From Prunella strophiata (taxonomy: Eukaryota > Chordata > Aves > Passeriformes > Prunellidae): a stretch of 64,000 nt of DNA. Under the pieces are notes generated by a model. The model saw nothing but the letters and a program-made list of their open reading frames with translations, searched no databases and had not been told where the DNA came from. The DNA lies in NCBI GenBank assembly GCA_036583965.1, contig JAZBQD010000001.1, positions 29,670,597 through 29,734,596 of the forward strand, in the 5' to 3' direction. This document shows, piece after piece, positions 1 through 13,501 of this stretch; positions within the stretch are counted from its first letter, which is position 1; the number at the start of each line of letters is the position of its first letter. The translations under genes were made by a program, and so were the position numbers.

Positions 1-1194
1 AATAGAAGGGCAAAAAATCTCCTTGATGTAGATTCTCAGCATTAGTAAAAGTGACAAGAGGACCCTTAACCCTGTTTAATAGCTAAAAAGACAAGTGGCA
101 GGGGAAGAAAACAGAAATTTTTACGAATGAGACCATATTCTATTATGCTGCCTCACACTGTGACAGAATAACCTCATGAATTTTCATCTGACATGACAGT
201 TGAGATCATTCCCTGGGTCTGAGTGCAGGGAATGCAGATTTGCCTTGCTCCCCACCTCACAAGACTGTTCAAATCAGCATCAAGTGGTCTGGCTTCTCAT
301 GAAGTCATAATTATAGGGAAGAAGGAGGAAAATATTGCTACCCCACCCCCTTCAAGTATGCTGCTTCATGGAAAAGGTGTAATTCCTTTGGGATAGTAAA
401 TACCACCAAGCTGAAGAAAGGCTCCCTTGCTGTGAAGATGCCCAGCTTTGCCCAAAACCCCCAGGCAGTCCTGTTTAGCAGGTAACAGTGATAAAAGTGG
501 CCTGGGGAGAGGGTATGGTGCAGCAGGAGTGATACCTGAAGGGTTAGGTATGTGTCATGGATCTGCTCCCATTCCAGCCAAGGCTGGTAAGGTGAAAGAT
601 GCAGACGTGATGGGTGACAGCAGTGAGCCCTGATGCAAACCCTTCCTCCTGGGTACAGGTAGGAAGGACTTCTCTTGGAGCCAATTGCTGCAGAGAAAGT
701 ACACAACTACTGGACAATCAGAGCCATCTCAGTGCAACCCTCTCTAGGGTCTAGAACATCTGTTCCATCTAGAAGGAACTCAGTTACTGTTCTCTTATCA
801 AGATCAAAGCAATAAGAAATTATTTCTTTTGATGTCATCTAAAAAGATCAAAAAAGCATTTCATCACACCATTCAGCCTACACCTTTATACAGCACCTCT
901 CTCTGTAACAGATTCTCCATTACTTTTCTTCAAAGCTGTGATCTACAGCAAAACTTGGGTTTAAAATCTGTTTTATTTCCTTGCTTTAGTGGTTGCTAAT
1001 CTAACATTAATTACTCACATACGTATTTTAATACATCTTTCTCTATTAACAATGTATATTATTAATTATTAACATAAGATTGCATCTGTTTGCAAAGCAG
1101 TGTGTTTTAATTGTTTATACCTACCAACAGGACTGAAATTTCTTTAAGAAAATAATTAAGTACAGATTAAAATTAATTATCTAAATACAGGGCT
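1..1194. other. AT-rich non-coding stretch
   Basis: No gene is recognisable here. Open frames on either strand are short (122 codons at most, 338-706 minus) and show no domain, signal peptide or splice context. The last 250 bases are very AT-rich with TAAT-type runs. I see no RNA gene or mobile element up to the palindromic repeat that follows. Confidence 0.6.
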
Positions 1195-1252
1195 CCTGCC
1201 TGCTGACTTAAATCATGATTAAAATTGGTGATTTAAATCAAGCCACCCTACT
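1195..1252. repeat. Palindromic TTTAAATC-rich fragment of an old interspersed repeat (tentative)
   Basis: Two palindromes lie close together: AATCATGATT, then the perfect 12-bp TGATTTAAATCA at 1229-1240, followed by AAGCCACCCT. Runs of TGATTTAAATCA ending in a CCACCCT-type motif are, to my recollection, typical of the end of an old repeat found in reptile and bird genomes. The palindromes are seen directly. The family assignment is from memory and tentative, and the extent upstream is unclear. Confidence 0.35.
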
Positions 1253-4200
1253 GCGACCTACCAAAAAAAGTTTTCTGAATTGTAATCAAATAATATGCAG
1301 TATTCAGTATTAATTGGAGTGCTTTATGTTAGTCCTGGTTTCTGGAATAACACAAGTGCGTGCTTTCCTAGGAGTGAATTCTTAATTTCTCATTTTCCCT
1401 TTCGTTACAGATGTCAGTTACAAGGCTTTATTGCATAACATGTACAGTTTCATTTGTACAGAAAGCTGCAAAAGATGGAGGGCATGGAACTGCATGGCAA
1501 GAGACAGCCTTTCCAAAATAACTGAAATATATCAAGTGAGTAACAGGCTGACAGAAAGGCAGGCATGGTCTATCTGTACCATCAAAATACCTAAAGTACC
1601 CTGTAAAAACTTATTAGTCAAATTTGTTCATATTCTTAGATCATTTGTGACCTATTATTCTGATTCCATTGATTTCTAATTACCAACAAAATAAACCCTT
1701 CTGAGAGTACCTATGCATGTGTCTTGTCCAACATACACAGTACTTCTAAAGGCATCTGTATTTATCATCCCAAAAAGCACACCACATATTCAGTTGCATG
1801 GAACTCTAAATATGTTTTCCCTACTGTCTTCATATATTTCACATTACAAAGAATAATTAAATCTAATGCTGCTCACAAGTCTGCTTTAGACCTTAGAACA
1901 AACCTTTCTCACAGTTTGTGCATTTTGAGTTTCAATCTAGTCATGTTTAAATGAGCTTGAACTTGGGTATCTTTCATTTGCATACAGAAATTAAAGACGG
2001 AAAAGGAAGTTTTGTGGGAAAAATAAGATGCAGCCCTATCATCCCAAACCAGCATACTGAGATAGTCTCTATCAAGAAAATATCTCAATTCCCTAAAAAC
2101 TCACAGCTATCTTTGTCAACATTTCAGGAAAATTTTTCACATCCCACAGATTACCACAATTATTTAATCATTAGGACACAACTATTACCAGGGCCAGATG
2201 ATATATTGAGATCTCTAATTACAAGCAATAAGGTAGGGAAACTAGTACAGCAAGATATGTAATTGTATCATATAGCTGACATTAGGAGGCTGTAGTTTAT
2301 AAAAATTATTTTATGCAACTGATGATTTAGTTTTATCATAATGAGATACATTGCATTGACATTTGGATCTTTACTACTGCACAGAAAACAGGAACATAAT
2401 TTTTATTAGATGCCAATCAAAATTCAGTTTACAAAAAAAATTTTAAAAATTTAAAATAAATCTGCATCTCATGCTATTTCAAACCCCAAAGTCCTGGGAA
2501 AGGGGGAAATTTGATTACAATTCTGCCAAATCTCCACATTCTTCTGGGTTCTTCTTGGGGCAGCAAAAGAGTAAACATGAGACAAAAGATATTTTGGCAT
2601 TATATACCTGTCTACATTTGAAGTTGCAGCAGATACCATTAGCTAACATATACTTGAGTGACATTGTTGAACCTTCATATTTAATTATTTTCCCATTGCT
2701 CTGGAAGAAAAAAAATATATATATCTCCAGTAAAGCTACTGAAATCCATTCACAATTGCAGTGCCTGCTGGAGGCCAAGTGACAAGCTAATATGATAGTC
2801 AGCGGTGTGTCGCTTTGAAGTTAATCAAGCCAATACCTACACTTCAGAAATCCTGGGCTGGACTTCAAAAGATTGCAGAAAAGAAAGAAAAAAAAAAAAA
2901 AAAAAAAAGAAAAAGAAAAATCAAGAAATCCTGAGGGGGAAAATATGATGAAGGACAAAGAGTTGCCCATTTAGATAATTATGCAAATGGTCACAAAACT
3001 ACTGTCTGTGAAACTCCAAGACACTAAAGGGAGAAGCATTCATAGGAATGAATTAACTTGATTTGAAATGCAACAAATCATAAAATTTGCACAGCGATCA
3101 TGTCTTCCATAATTTAATCAAAAGCTTCCTTGCTCAACATAATAGTTTTTAAAACTTCGCAGGAACATCCAAGTTAGAGTTACCATTAGTTCCTACTATT
3201 TCATCTCTGCTTGTGTGCTACCTTAATACAATTAATTTTATCAGCCAAAAGTTCACTGCTGAAGATGGCGCTGGGCATCCACCAAAAAGCTCACAAGATA
3301 AAAATCAATTCCTCAAAGAAAAACAAAACTACACAAAATATGAGTGACAAAGTAAGAAGAAAGCTGTAGCATGTGCAATTTCCTCCCTTAGTTCTTCAAA
3401 GTAAGAAGTATCCTAAAATCCTTCAAGGTCATAGTGGAACTTGAACAGCTTAGGACACAGGCCCATATGTATTTGATCTGGCTGTTTGTCAAGAAAGACT
3501 TGATGTCAAAAGATACATGATGTTCCTCTGCATCAGTCCTCATCTGTACTTTCCATGAGATAGACACACAGCTATTGCTTCAGATTTCATTTTGCAGTTT
3601 CCAGGGAGGGTCTTTAGGCCCTATTTTTGTTCTTACTGCTTGCTACCTTTCAGGCAAGATCCACTCTCCCTTGCTGTTACACTAGTTTTTATCACCTCTG
3701 GTTTATGTAGTATTTCTCTTCTAGCACTTTGCACTCACCTACTCAGCCTCAATGTATATCAGATGCTGGACTTACTCTTTTATTAGATATATGTAGTTCA
3801 CAAAAGGGCTCCTGTACTTGAAAAACAATTCTAAGTTGTTATCAATGCAAATAAAAGTAGATGTTTATTATTATTATTCTCAGGACTGAATGCTTCAAAT
3901 GCACAACTTGCTCTCCAGTGTGAACCAGTGTGAGAGGACTGCTTGATTTACCAGAAAGTCATGCTGCACCTTGTTAGCATCCTTCCCAAAAAGCTTCACA
4001 CACAAAATAAAAGCCTTGAAACAAAGCTAAGTTGCAAGAGCAGGGTCAGGCAGAGGAACTATCTACAACTCAAGTGACTTATCTGTCCTCATTCTGTGAG
4101 CTATAAATCAGGAAGAAAGATGAAGGAGGTTCTCGGGTTAGGTCATGACAGAAATGGCAAATCCCACAGTTTTCTCACCAGCCAATAGAACAGAAAATAT

Positions 4201-6784
4201 TTAAATGCAAATATGTCATATTAAAAACATATTAATTTAGGTGCACAACCATCTCAATAATTACTATTAATGCAATTATCTTACAAACTGATATTAGGCT
4301 ATAAGCTTTCTTTTTGCAATTAAAGAAACTCACTGAGAATAACAACAGTTGAGGCTTCAGACACTTGGCATATGTTCACTTCTGTACAGTTTGGAAATTT
4401 TTAGTGATTTTTGAAGCTAAGAAAATTAGAGAAGGTGCAGGAGCAGTAGCCTGTCATCAGCTCAGCCCTAACACTGCTCTTGCAGGTTCCTTCCTGTTCT
4501 CCATCCTCTTTCCTTGCTTGGTTTTACCAGCATGCTCAAAGAACAAGGGCACAGATTGTGTTATACCTTGGCCTTGTGAGGGGAATCTTCCTTCCCTGGC
4601 ATTGTTGCACTGTAACTTCAGTGCTTAGGAAGAGACAGCTGCTGAGCACACAAATCACAGGGAAGCAGCTACTCAGGCCCATATAGTCTTCTACCATTTT
4701 TCTTTTCAACTCAGGCAAGACTAATATGTAGGTTTTGGTAGCTGGGTAATCTTTTGAATCTTGTTCAATGGTTTAGAAAGCAAGCAGAGGGCAAACAGTT
4801 GTATTTCAGACAGATAAAAAGAACTCAAAGAAGGAATTTTTTTCGCCATTTTGCCTAGTTTGCTGATAAACACAGACCGTTGCACTCAGAGGGATGGGGA
4901 ATTTATAAGGCTTGGGACATTTGCTGTACTACTAAGATGTTCACAAACACACAAAACAAACAAAGTTTTAATCAGGCTATGAGCAGTAGCACAGCCTGCT
5001 TCCACTGCACATATGTCAGATACACAGAAATTAGGATTGGGTCCTACCATTACATGTCTACAGCACACAAAATGTGCTTGACGTTGTGCTGGCTCACAAA
5101 ATTAAAACTAATTGTCACCACTGCCAGTCAAGTCAGGACATAAGATGAGACATCCCTAAGCAGCTTTCTCAGACATCAAACACTAAATACCAGGGGAAAA
5201 TATCCCTTTGGAAAGCTGTGTCAGCATGCAAATTTACCTTAAGATGATGTTCAGAGACGTGTTACAGGAAAATTTGAATTAACAACCAGCATCAATAAGA
5301 CTTCCAAAGGACTAAAAAGTCTCACTGAAGCCCAATGGCAAATAAATACCAAAATTCCATAGGCTTCCTATATAAATTTCAGCCAAATTATAATTATGCA
5401 AGTCTGATTTAGATGTTTGGATCAGCATGACACCATAATGCCTTCCAAGTGAAACATCTATTCTATAGACTTCCTTCAAGTATCACTGTTTGCTCTCTGA
5501 CTTACTCTTTGTACTCTCTCTGTGGACAATTGGAGCTTGAACTCATTTGGATTTTCTTGCTTCATTTTATTATTTTCAATAGTGATAAATAAAAACTCAG
5601 TACAGCAATACAATTGATAATAAACTTAAGTTTCTCCTGATCATTTTGTTGGGAAAAAAAGTCACATATTTCCATGTTCCTCTTGTTCCTAAATATTTTC
5701 ACTTCAGCATTATCCTTTCAACACTTGAAGATCATTTTCTTTGATAGCTCACATTTAATAGGAATAAGAATAACTGTGGCTCTGAATTCACAGTCAAGCA
5801 AATTTTGAATTGAACCCAGATTCAAACTGAAGAGACATTCATAAGCATTAAAACATAGATGGATGGTTATGGAGTTTCAAAAGCATCTGAAGACACTCAA
5901 TTCTGAAAATCCCTCATGGCATCTATTTGTACTTGTGTTGTCAAATATTTTGAAGTCTGGCCTGAATTGATTTTCCTGAAATATAGCAATATTTACAGGT
6001 AGCTAGAATTTTGATCTGACTTTTAAAACTACTGAAAACCCCATTGTTCTCAGTTAATTTGGGCTGGAGGTTTATTCAGATGATGAAACAGAGCTTTAGC
6101 AGTCATGAGCAAGATTTTTACTTATGAAGTACTTGACTAGATTCTGGAAGGAGAGGGGAAACAAACAGCTTCATTGTCCTGTATAATGCTGGACCAGGCA
6201 CCTTGTTGTTTGTGTCAAAAGAGCTTCCCATTTTGAGTATCTAGTCTGGCTAAGATGACACTTCTATTGCCAGGTGGGTTAAAGGTGCTGGGTGACTCAA
6301 GAAAATTAGAGGGGCCCTCACTGGCCTCTGAATGGAAAACAGTAAGAAAAAGCCAGCATGGCCTTGCATTTAGTCTCCCAAGCTACCACTGAAAACTGTG
6401 TATGCCCACAAAGACATCCAAGTTAGCAAGGAAGGAAAGGTTCAGTTCAGTGAAGATTTTATATCATCACCCTGGTGATTTTTTCAGCACAATTAATTCC
6501 TTCCTCAGATACTTTGCTTACATTTGGAATGCAAAGCAACACAGAGTTGCAGCTAACAGAGCAGTGAGAGCCTCTCTGAAGACTTGAGTAAATGCTCTGA
6601 CACGCAGAACCATGGTGATTTCCAGACAACACTATGACATCTGCTCCATCATGTAAAAATGAGACTTCACAAAGCCCAACTTCAATTCACTCTAAAGCCT
6701 CATTTGAAGATCCCATTTTAGACCCTCTTGCTGTAGATTTCACTTCCCCAGCTACTTAACATGCACATTGGACCCTCCAACACT
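1253..6784. other. Non-coding stretch with simple repeats only
   Basis: This 5.5-kb stretch holds no recognisable gene. Open frames of 60-103 codons occur on both strands, but overlapping frames on opposite strands (for example 2471-2782 and 2515-2778) and the lack of domain features argue for chance. A 21-base A run at 2888-2908, short AT runs near 2712-2722 and an ATT trinucleotide run near 3862 are the only low-complexity features. No transposon end was recognised. Confidence 0.6.
2888..2908. repeat. Poly(A) tract, 21 bases
   Basis: An uninterrupted run of about 21 A, flanked by GAAAGAAA-type purine sequence. No AATAAA signal lies directly upstream, so a slipped simple repeat is as likely as a retroposed tail. 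Confidence 0.8.
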
Positions 6785-7035
6785 GAGCCATATAGATTTG
6801 TCTTTGTCTTTTGTGTTAATTATTAGCTGCTGCAGAGCTGTCTCTGTGGGTGAACGCACACAGAAACAAAGGCGGTAAGGTTGTAAAACCTTTTATCTCT
6901 ATCAGGGCACATTATTTGATAAGGTGCTAAGCTAATAGCAATGCATGTCAAATTGTGTTTAGACAGATCAGTGTGCTGGGAATTGGAGGTTATATTTGTC
7001 TCTGCAAACCAGCACCTGCAGAAGCAAAGAGAAAT
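6785..7035. promoter_or_regulatory. Candidate conserved non-coding element (motif-dense)
   Basis: About 250 bases of balanced, non-repetitive sequence stand out from the AT-rich surroundings. Directly visible motifs are a homeodomain-like TTAATTATTAG (6816-6826), a SOX-like AACAAAGG (6865-6872), two GATA-type sites (TTATCT at 6893-6898 and TGATAAGG at 6917-6924) and further TAAT cores with ATGCAT near 6935-6945. It also retains a few CpGs in a CpG-poor context. Clustered developmental transcription factor motifs suggest an enhancer, but this is inference from composition only. No open frame of note crosses it. Confidence 0.35.
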
Positions 7036-7399
7036 TCATACTAATATCCACAACGCTATGTAAACCATAAAGCATCTCAAAGTGGTTGTTTTACAAATGG
7101 GTCTAAGATATCAAACCTCTGTCAGTTTATTCTTTTGAGCTTTAATTATTCATATTCTCATAAAAGCTGCAAAAATAGGAAACTGAACACTGGACAATAA
7201 GCAACATTATACGGCCTGTGCATTTGAAAGCATATCTGAGCACCCAACTGGAGACACTAATTTTGCAGTAAGGTCTAAACATCTGTCCTTGAGAAACTGA
7301 CAAGAGTGGTATTAAGGCATCCAAAGGTGACAAAAAAAACCACTTAAAAAAAAAAAAATTCTGCATGTTAAAAGAAGTAACATAGAGTGAATTTAAAAC

Positions 7400-7421
7400 A
7401 AAAATATATATATATATTTTT
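7400..7421. repeat. 22-bp perfect AT palindrome
   Basis: An A5 arm, an alternating TA core and a T5 arm form a perfectly self-complementary 22-bp sequence. It can extrude as a hairpin and is a likely variable microsatellite. Confidence 0.85.
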
Positions 7422-8319
7422 ATCTTCTGAGGTTTGGAATTTTTTTTTTTGTTTTACCTTTATTTGCCCACTTCCCTCACAGATACTTCCATTCTGATTT
7501 TAGCTAACTACACCAAATATAAGGCAGCATCTGGACAACACCACTTAATGGAAAGGCAACAAAAACATCATTTGCCCCAAATGTGAACAGATGATAATGG
7601 AACTCAGTCAGCCTGGAAAACACACTGTGATTCTTCCTCCAGAGACCTTTACCTTTTCAGATAGCTTTGTCAACTTGCACATTTGAAACATGAGTCTTGT
7701 TAATCAAGGCTGTATAATTTCATTGCCAGAGTCTCTTTCAAAACTCTAAAGAGTTTTTTATGTGAAGATCTCAAGATATCACAAGGAATTACCCCAAATG
7801 CTAGGTCTCTAACTTCCATGATGGTTACAATCCTGATTATCTCAGTCACTGGAAGCAAGAGACACATTGAGATAACAGATTTCAGATACTCAAGGATGGC
7901 TTCAGCACATTAATAATCAGACAAAGTTAGAAATAATTAAGGTTCAGATAATCTGAATTATTGTACACACAAAGTTGAGATTATTTCTCCTTCTATACAT
8001 ACCCTGTGATCCTCTGGAAATGAAAATCTTATGCTTTCAACAGTTCAGTACTAAAATTGCTCTTGCAGAGTTATACTAGATTGAATTTATATGATTGTGT
8101 GAGAGTTTACATCTAACAGGATACTTATGCATTTTTGTTCTTGCACTGGTTAACAAGCGAATTTGGTTGCAAAATCCCACACAGACTAAAAAGCAAATAA
8201 AGCAGATGATTTTTTCATCAATCCTTTTTTAAGGAGAACTGATTATGAAACATCTTTAATGTGAGTAGTAGTAATTAAACTTCATTCTTGTTCTTAGTTC
8301 TGAAGATTAGGCTTCCAGG

Positions 8320-8355
<36 letters not shown>
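8320..8355. repeat. Poly(A) tract, 36 bases
   Basis: About 36 uninterrupted A. CR1 elements, the main bird retroposons, do not end in poly(A), so a tract this long is either a slipped homopolymer or the tail of a retroposed transcript. I see no clear AATAAA within 30 bases upstream and no target-site duplication. Confidence 0.85.
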
Positions 8356-8356
<1 letters not shown>

Positions 8357-9419
8357 ACTCCTAATGTTGTCTACAATTACTATTAATTCAATATTTTCTC
8401 TGCTGGAAAACCTTTTGTATTAGTTCTCTTATATTGCCTGTTGTCTACATCAGCACGGATACCAGCCTGCTTTGCTTATGGTACAAGCCAAGAAGAAAAA
8501 TACTGACAATATTCAGTACTGAAACCAGGAATCCATTTCCTACCTAGTAAGAACAACCATAAGAATAAGCTGGAAGACATGTAAATTAATTGGATGTGAA
8601 TCAGTAAATGAGGGAAGCAGCTGTATCTGCTACTAGGAGGCAAATTCTCCCTTTCTGACCAGAAGATCATAGGATCTGCAGATGTCATACACATGAAAAT
8701 CTTCCCTCTCAACTTTCTCTTGACTGTGTGTCTGGAGAGGTAGAGACCTTCTGTGTACTCCCCAAGTCTTCTGACCACTACTAAATATGCAATCCTCAGA
8801 GAAACTGCTTTCTTCCACCTAAATTAGCCAATCAAAAGTTCATCAGCATCATCCAAGCTCTCAATTTTGGACACAGTGAAGAGAAGAAAAAAAATTCAGG
8901 GTGCAGCCCAGGTCTTTCCATTTGAATAAGCAGGCCAGCAAATAGGCAGATGGCAGGAGCAAAACATATGAGAATTAATAAACCATTACACAATGCTTTT
9001 CATCCAAACAAGTGGGTAAACAAAGTTCATAATCACTATTCCCATTTTAAAGGTTAAGGCATGCAACTCATACAGAAATGAAAACACTTATCCCAGGAGG
9101 CCAGCAGCAGAACTGAGAATAGAGGCAGCAAGGAAATACACATCTCCAGTCCTCCTTTCCCTTTTCTGTTCCAAATGATTCTGTTCATCCTTAGAAATAA
9201 ACATGAAGCACCTGCTTTTTTCCCACTCCTACTAAATATGAAGTTATTTTAATACCTTTTAAAATGCATCCTTCTCAGTCTAACTCTGTTATTAGTGTAA
9301 GGTTGATAAAAAAATATAACTATTGAGTCAAAACATGAGGAATTATTTCTTACAATATTGATTGTAACAACATCACTGGCTTGTATGTTATACCATTTAA
9401 ATACATTTTCCAGTCATAT

Positions 9420-9640
9420 CAATATGCTTGCATAGGGCTTCTAAGCCACAAATATATGTAATGCATAATAGCGCGACACTCAGTGAGAGGATGCAAATGA
9501 GAGCAAACAGCACAATCCAGACAGAGAAATCTCATCCACCCACAAAGATGGGTTGTGCAATGTCACATTTTCCAGCCTATTTCTCTTAAGCATGTTTTGC
9601 ACTTTCTTGTGCCAAAAATAGCTGTTACATTAGAAAAAGA
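9420..9640. promoter_or_regulatory. Candidate conserved non-coding element with octamer motif
   Basis: This segment combines a GCGCGA CpG cluster (about 9471-9476, rare for this window) with a perfect POU octamer ATGCAAAT at 9491-9498, an ATGCAT and several AT-hook-like cores, all in non-repetitive sequence. The motifs are seen directly. Conservation and enhancer function are inferred. Confidence 0.3.
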
Positions 9641-11974
9641 GCAGTGTCAGAAACCAGTGCTTGCTAGCAGACTGCTTTCTCTCCCCCAGACACAACATTC
9701 TTTATTTTTGATAGAAACAATTTATCTGTAGCTTTTCAAACACATTTAACACAGCTGTTAAATGGCCATACTTAATATGAAATAAGCTGAAAACTGTATT
9801 TATTTTTTCTTGTGCAGATCTAATCAGATCAATTCTGCTTTTACTGACATCCCCGTTTTTCAAGTGGCTGAAAGAAATCTCCCAGCTGCAAAACTAGTGA
9901 GGGTAGAGGGACTTGAAAAATTAATACATATGTGCACACACCTAGACACATTTTTTTTCATCTGTGTATTTAATAAGAATCTCCATTTATTGTCTAAGTT
10001 ACCACACTGGAAAAGCAATGCAACAACAAATCTTCCCTCCATCATAAACAGAGATATCTTCACAAGACTATGTTTTGTTTTATGTCTCATGACGTGATGA
10101 CAAAATTAAAGTGAACATGAAAACAAAGCTATGTGTTAACTGATTTTTCTTGTAGAGACCTCTAAGCCCTTTAAAAATAATTAACCCTTGATACATAGAA
10201 ATTAAACATGATGACTCCTCCAGAATTTTTCACAAGAGTTCAGCACACCTAGTCCAAAAATTAGTTCCATATGTCTTTTTCTTTATTAACAATATAGCAC
10301 AGAGCAGTCTTTGACACATTTCAACTACACTGAAGTATATAAGAGTTGTTAGTATTCTTTAAGAGAAAGGACATATGTACCTGCTTCTTCAGACTGGGTA
10401 CCTTATTTAGTGTTTCCATAAAAATCCAATTGAAAAAATGATCATATATCAACATATATCTGTGCACTGAAATAATTAACAGTGTTAAGCAAAAGTCACC
10501 AAATAGTGCCACCTGCTGTAACCTGCCCAACAGTGCCAGCCAACAGGCCTGTTCTCCACCTCCCAAAATCAAACATTGCACAGCCAAACACCTTCATTCA
10601 AAGGAGAGACTAAACAGCTATAGAGAGAAAGGAACCAAGAAACAAACAAACATCATTTAACAGAGCTCTGCTGGATTCAGAGTGACATAAATAGTCTGTT
10701 GTTCCAACATCTATCTGCTTTTGTAGTGCCACCCAGACCAGTGAATAGGCAGCAATCTGCATTAAAAAATCCTGATACAAACCCTGATCCTTATAGGCTC
10801 ATATGTGAATGCCTCTAGGAGCTTAATTTATGAACAGTTCATTAATAAGTGTGATATGTTACTACTGAGATTCTAACAAGAACCTCCTAGAGGTTCCAGA
10901 TTATGGTTTCACAGTTGAAGAAACAGAACAAATTGGACTGCCACAACCTGTGTGTCACAGAAATCAACAGCAAAATTTCCCAAGATGCTTCTACAGTACT
11001 TAAAAACAGCTAAGATAAAATTTCACTGTAACCTATAAGACAGTCAGGGCAGCAGGAAACCTTAACCTGGGTATTTACATTTTGTGGTGATGAGAATGAG
11101 ACAAATAATTAGTCAAAGCATTAAAACATGTACAGGAGATACATGAACCTGAGTGTATCCAAAAGAAAATACTATTAATTTCTAAAACAGCCACAGCTCA
11201 AATTAGAAACACAGGATATTTTTAAGGGTGGTTTTCCTACAGTTTTCACAGGATCCTAAGAAATGAGTGAAGCAGTTCAACAGCAGAAGATGAACTGATG
11301 TAGTTAAATTCACACACAGTCAAAATCAAAGCTAGGTTTCTTCATGCCCACTGATGATAAAACCCACCCTAACAAAAGTAAAGTGAGCTAAATGTATTGA
11401 AACAACATATTCACCCCACATCTGGATAGAACAAGCTTTCTACCCTTTCATAAATGTCTTGGACTTGAAGCTGACCAAAGGGATCAGGTTGATATCCCAT
11501 CTAAACACAACAGAGTAGCCCTCAGCACTTGCTTTCACCATTTGGATCCTTTACCTGGGGCCAAAATTTTCACCTCTGCCAAGCTTGGCAATTGCTACAA
11601 GCCATTTTGATCACCCCTACCTCAGAAGTGAATCAATTCACTCAATACAAGCAATGCCAACCTAGCAGTTAACAAAATACAATGTGAATTAAATGAGTGA
11701 AAATTAATAGAAAATGCTGCATTAATGTAAATTGTTGTTAACAGAACCAAGGATATTTCTGTGCTACTTCTATCACTAATTTTTGAAGCACATCTCTACA
11801 TGACTTAATTTTGCAGAAATAGATTAAGTGCTGATTGATTTTTATTTTCTAAATCATTATGAAATTGCAGTTCTAAGTGTCATGTCACAGGTAAAACTGA
11901 AAAGCCACAGCAGTAATGACAGTAATGAAAAAGTACCCATTAATTCCTTTTAATTCCTTGTACACTAATAATGT

Positions 11975-11976
<2 letters not shown>

Positions 11977-12014
<38 letters not shown>
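11977..12014. repeat. Poly(T) tract, about 38 bases
   Basis: The longest homopolymer in the window. Read on the minus strand it is a poly(A), but there is no AATAAA just upstream on that strand, so it gives no support for a processed pseudogene. Confidence 0.85.
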
Positions 12015-12017
<3 letters not shown>

Positions 12018-13483
12018 GCACTGCTTTTCCATCTTGTGAACTGACTTCACTCAATAAAGATAGATCAGGTGAAAATACTGGAGGGCCAGATTTTTCATAT
12101 ATCCCTAAGGAGCCCTTCTCCTTGGCTCACTGCAAAGGAACTCTAAATCAGGTAGATACCAAACTGAAGGCTGCTACAATATCCCCTGCACAGTTATTCA
12201 TATTCTGAATAACTAAGCTCTAAGCTCTCATATCTTTTCACTAGGTGAGATCTAAGCCTTCAGGCTTTCCATGTCTCTGCAGTCTTTCAAGCCCTGTTTC
12301 TGTGACTGACTATAAAACTTCATGCTGTTATGATACAAAAGTTAGTGTTTGCACAGAAATTAGCCTTTCCACTAACATCAGAAAAATCCTAACATACTGC
12401 AATTCCAGGTAAACTATTTCCTTGGAAACTCATATGATAAAAAGACGTTTATATTGTTCATACTTGGAGTTCAGTACTAGACAGTTTCAGAGCACTTGGG
12501 CTTGTTAACACTTGGCACTGATTAGCTCCTTCATATAAGATGATAGAAGTATTTTTTAGACATTAAAGGAATTAAAGCTGAAAACATTCCTTGCAAAATA
12601 AAAAAATTCTAATGTCTTAATACAGATGGATGAACTGATGAGGCACTGAAACATTAAGGGCAACATCCTGAACTTTAGGTAAGGTAAAGCATACAACTCC
12701 TAATTCATGGATTTGAGGAAATAGCTGCCTTGAAAGAGGGACTGAACACATGGCCTTACACATCAAAATGTGGCAAAAAAAGTTCCTAAATCCAGTGCTG
12801 TTACAAATCCCCAAATAAAAAACAACATTTGAACATTGTCTGAAACATCAACCAAATTAAAGAAATCATAAAAAATAGTCCAAAAACACTAGCTCCAGAC
12901 TCCTCACAGCAAAAAAAATGTACAGTGTTTGTCCAAAATCGGCTGATTTGATTTGCTTGTGGCTAACCTCCTTTCTCTCATTGCTGAGGCACTATGTGGA
13001 AAGTAAATTTAAAATCCTGTGAGTTTGCACTTGGGTAATTGGCAGCAAAGGGGCATCACCAACTGAAGTAAACCACCATTTAAGCCATGATTCATGTTTA
13101 TGATGTGTACTATAATTGTTAAAAATGTTCATCTTGACTGTAAATAGCAGTTCAAAGAAAACAGTTTGTTAACAAATACAAATATATATGTTTCCAGATA
13201 CAAATACAGTGTTAGAGTAGTTGATTTTAATTGCAAACTCATATTCAGTTGCTGCAAATCAATATTTCAAATTATGGTCTTAAAACCACAAACGAGCTGT
13301 TAATTTTTACTTCTCTGTTACAACAGTGACGATTACTGAACACTCATGAATGCTTTTATGCATGTCAAAAGGAGCTACTTCAATTCCTGACTCTTTACAA
13401 AGCAGCTTGAGAACACATACTCCAACAGCTGCTTTCTTGAAAGGACAAGTAAAAAGAAAAAGGATAAAGCAGAAATTGTGCTT

Positions 13484-13501
13484 AAAAAAAAAAAAAAAAA
13501 A
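13484..13501. repeat. Poly(A) tract, 18 bases
   Basis: A simple A homopolymer. It is also the source of the lysine run in the short chance frame crossing it. Confidence 0.8.

Larger units (their letters stand above)
7036..9419. other. Non-coding stretch with AT palindrome and poly(A)
   Basis: No gene is recognised. The stretch contains the AT palindrome at 7400-7421, a T run near 7440 and the long A tract at 8320-8355. Two overlapping minus-strand frames at 8476-8818 (100 and 61 codons) have no family features and use different frames of the same DNA, so I treat them as chance. Confidence 0.6.

Noticed and set aside
10812..10893. 10-bp inverted repeat CCTCTAGGAG / CTCCTAGAGG with a 62-base spacer
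   Set aside because: Short arms with a long spacer are expected by chance in a 64-kb window.
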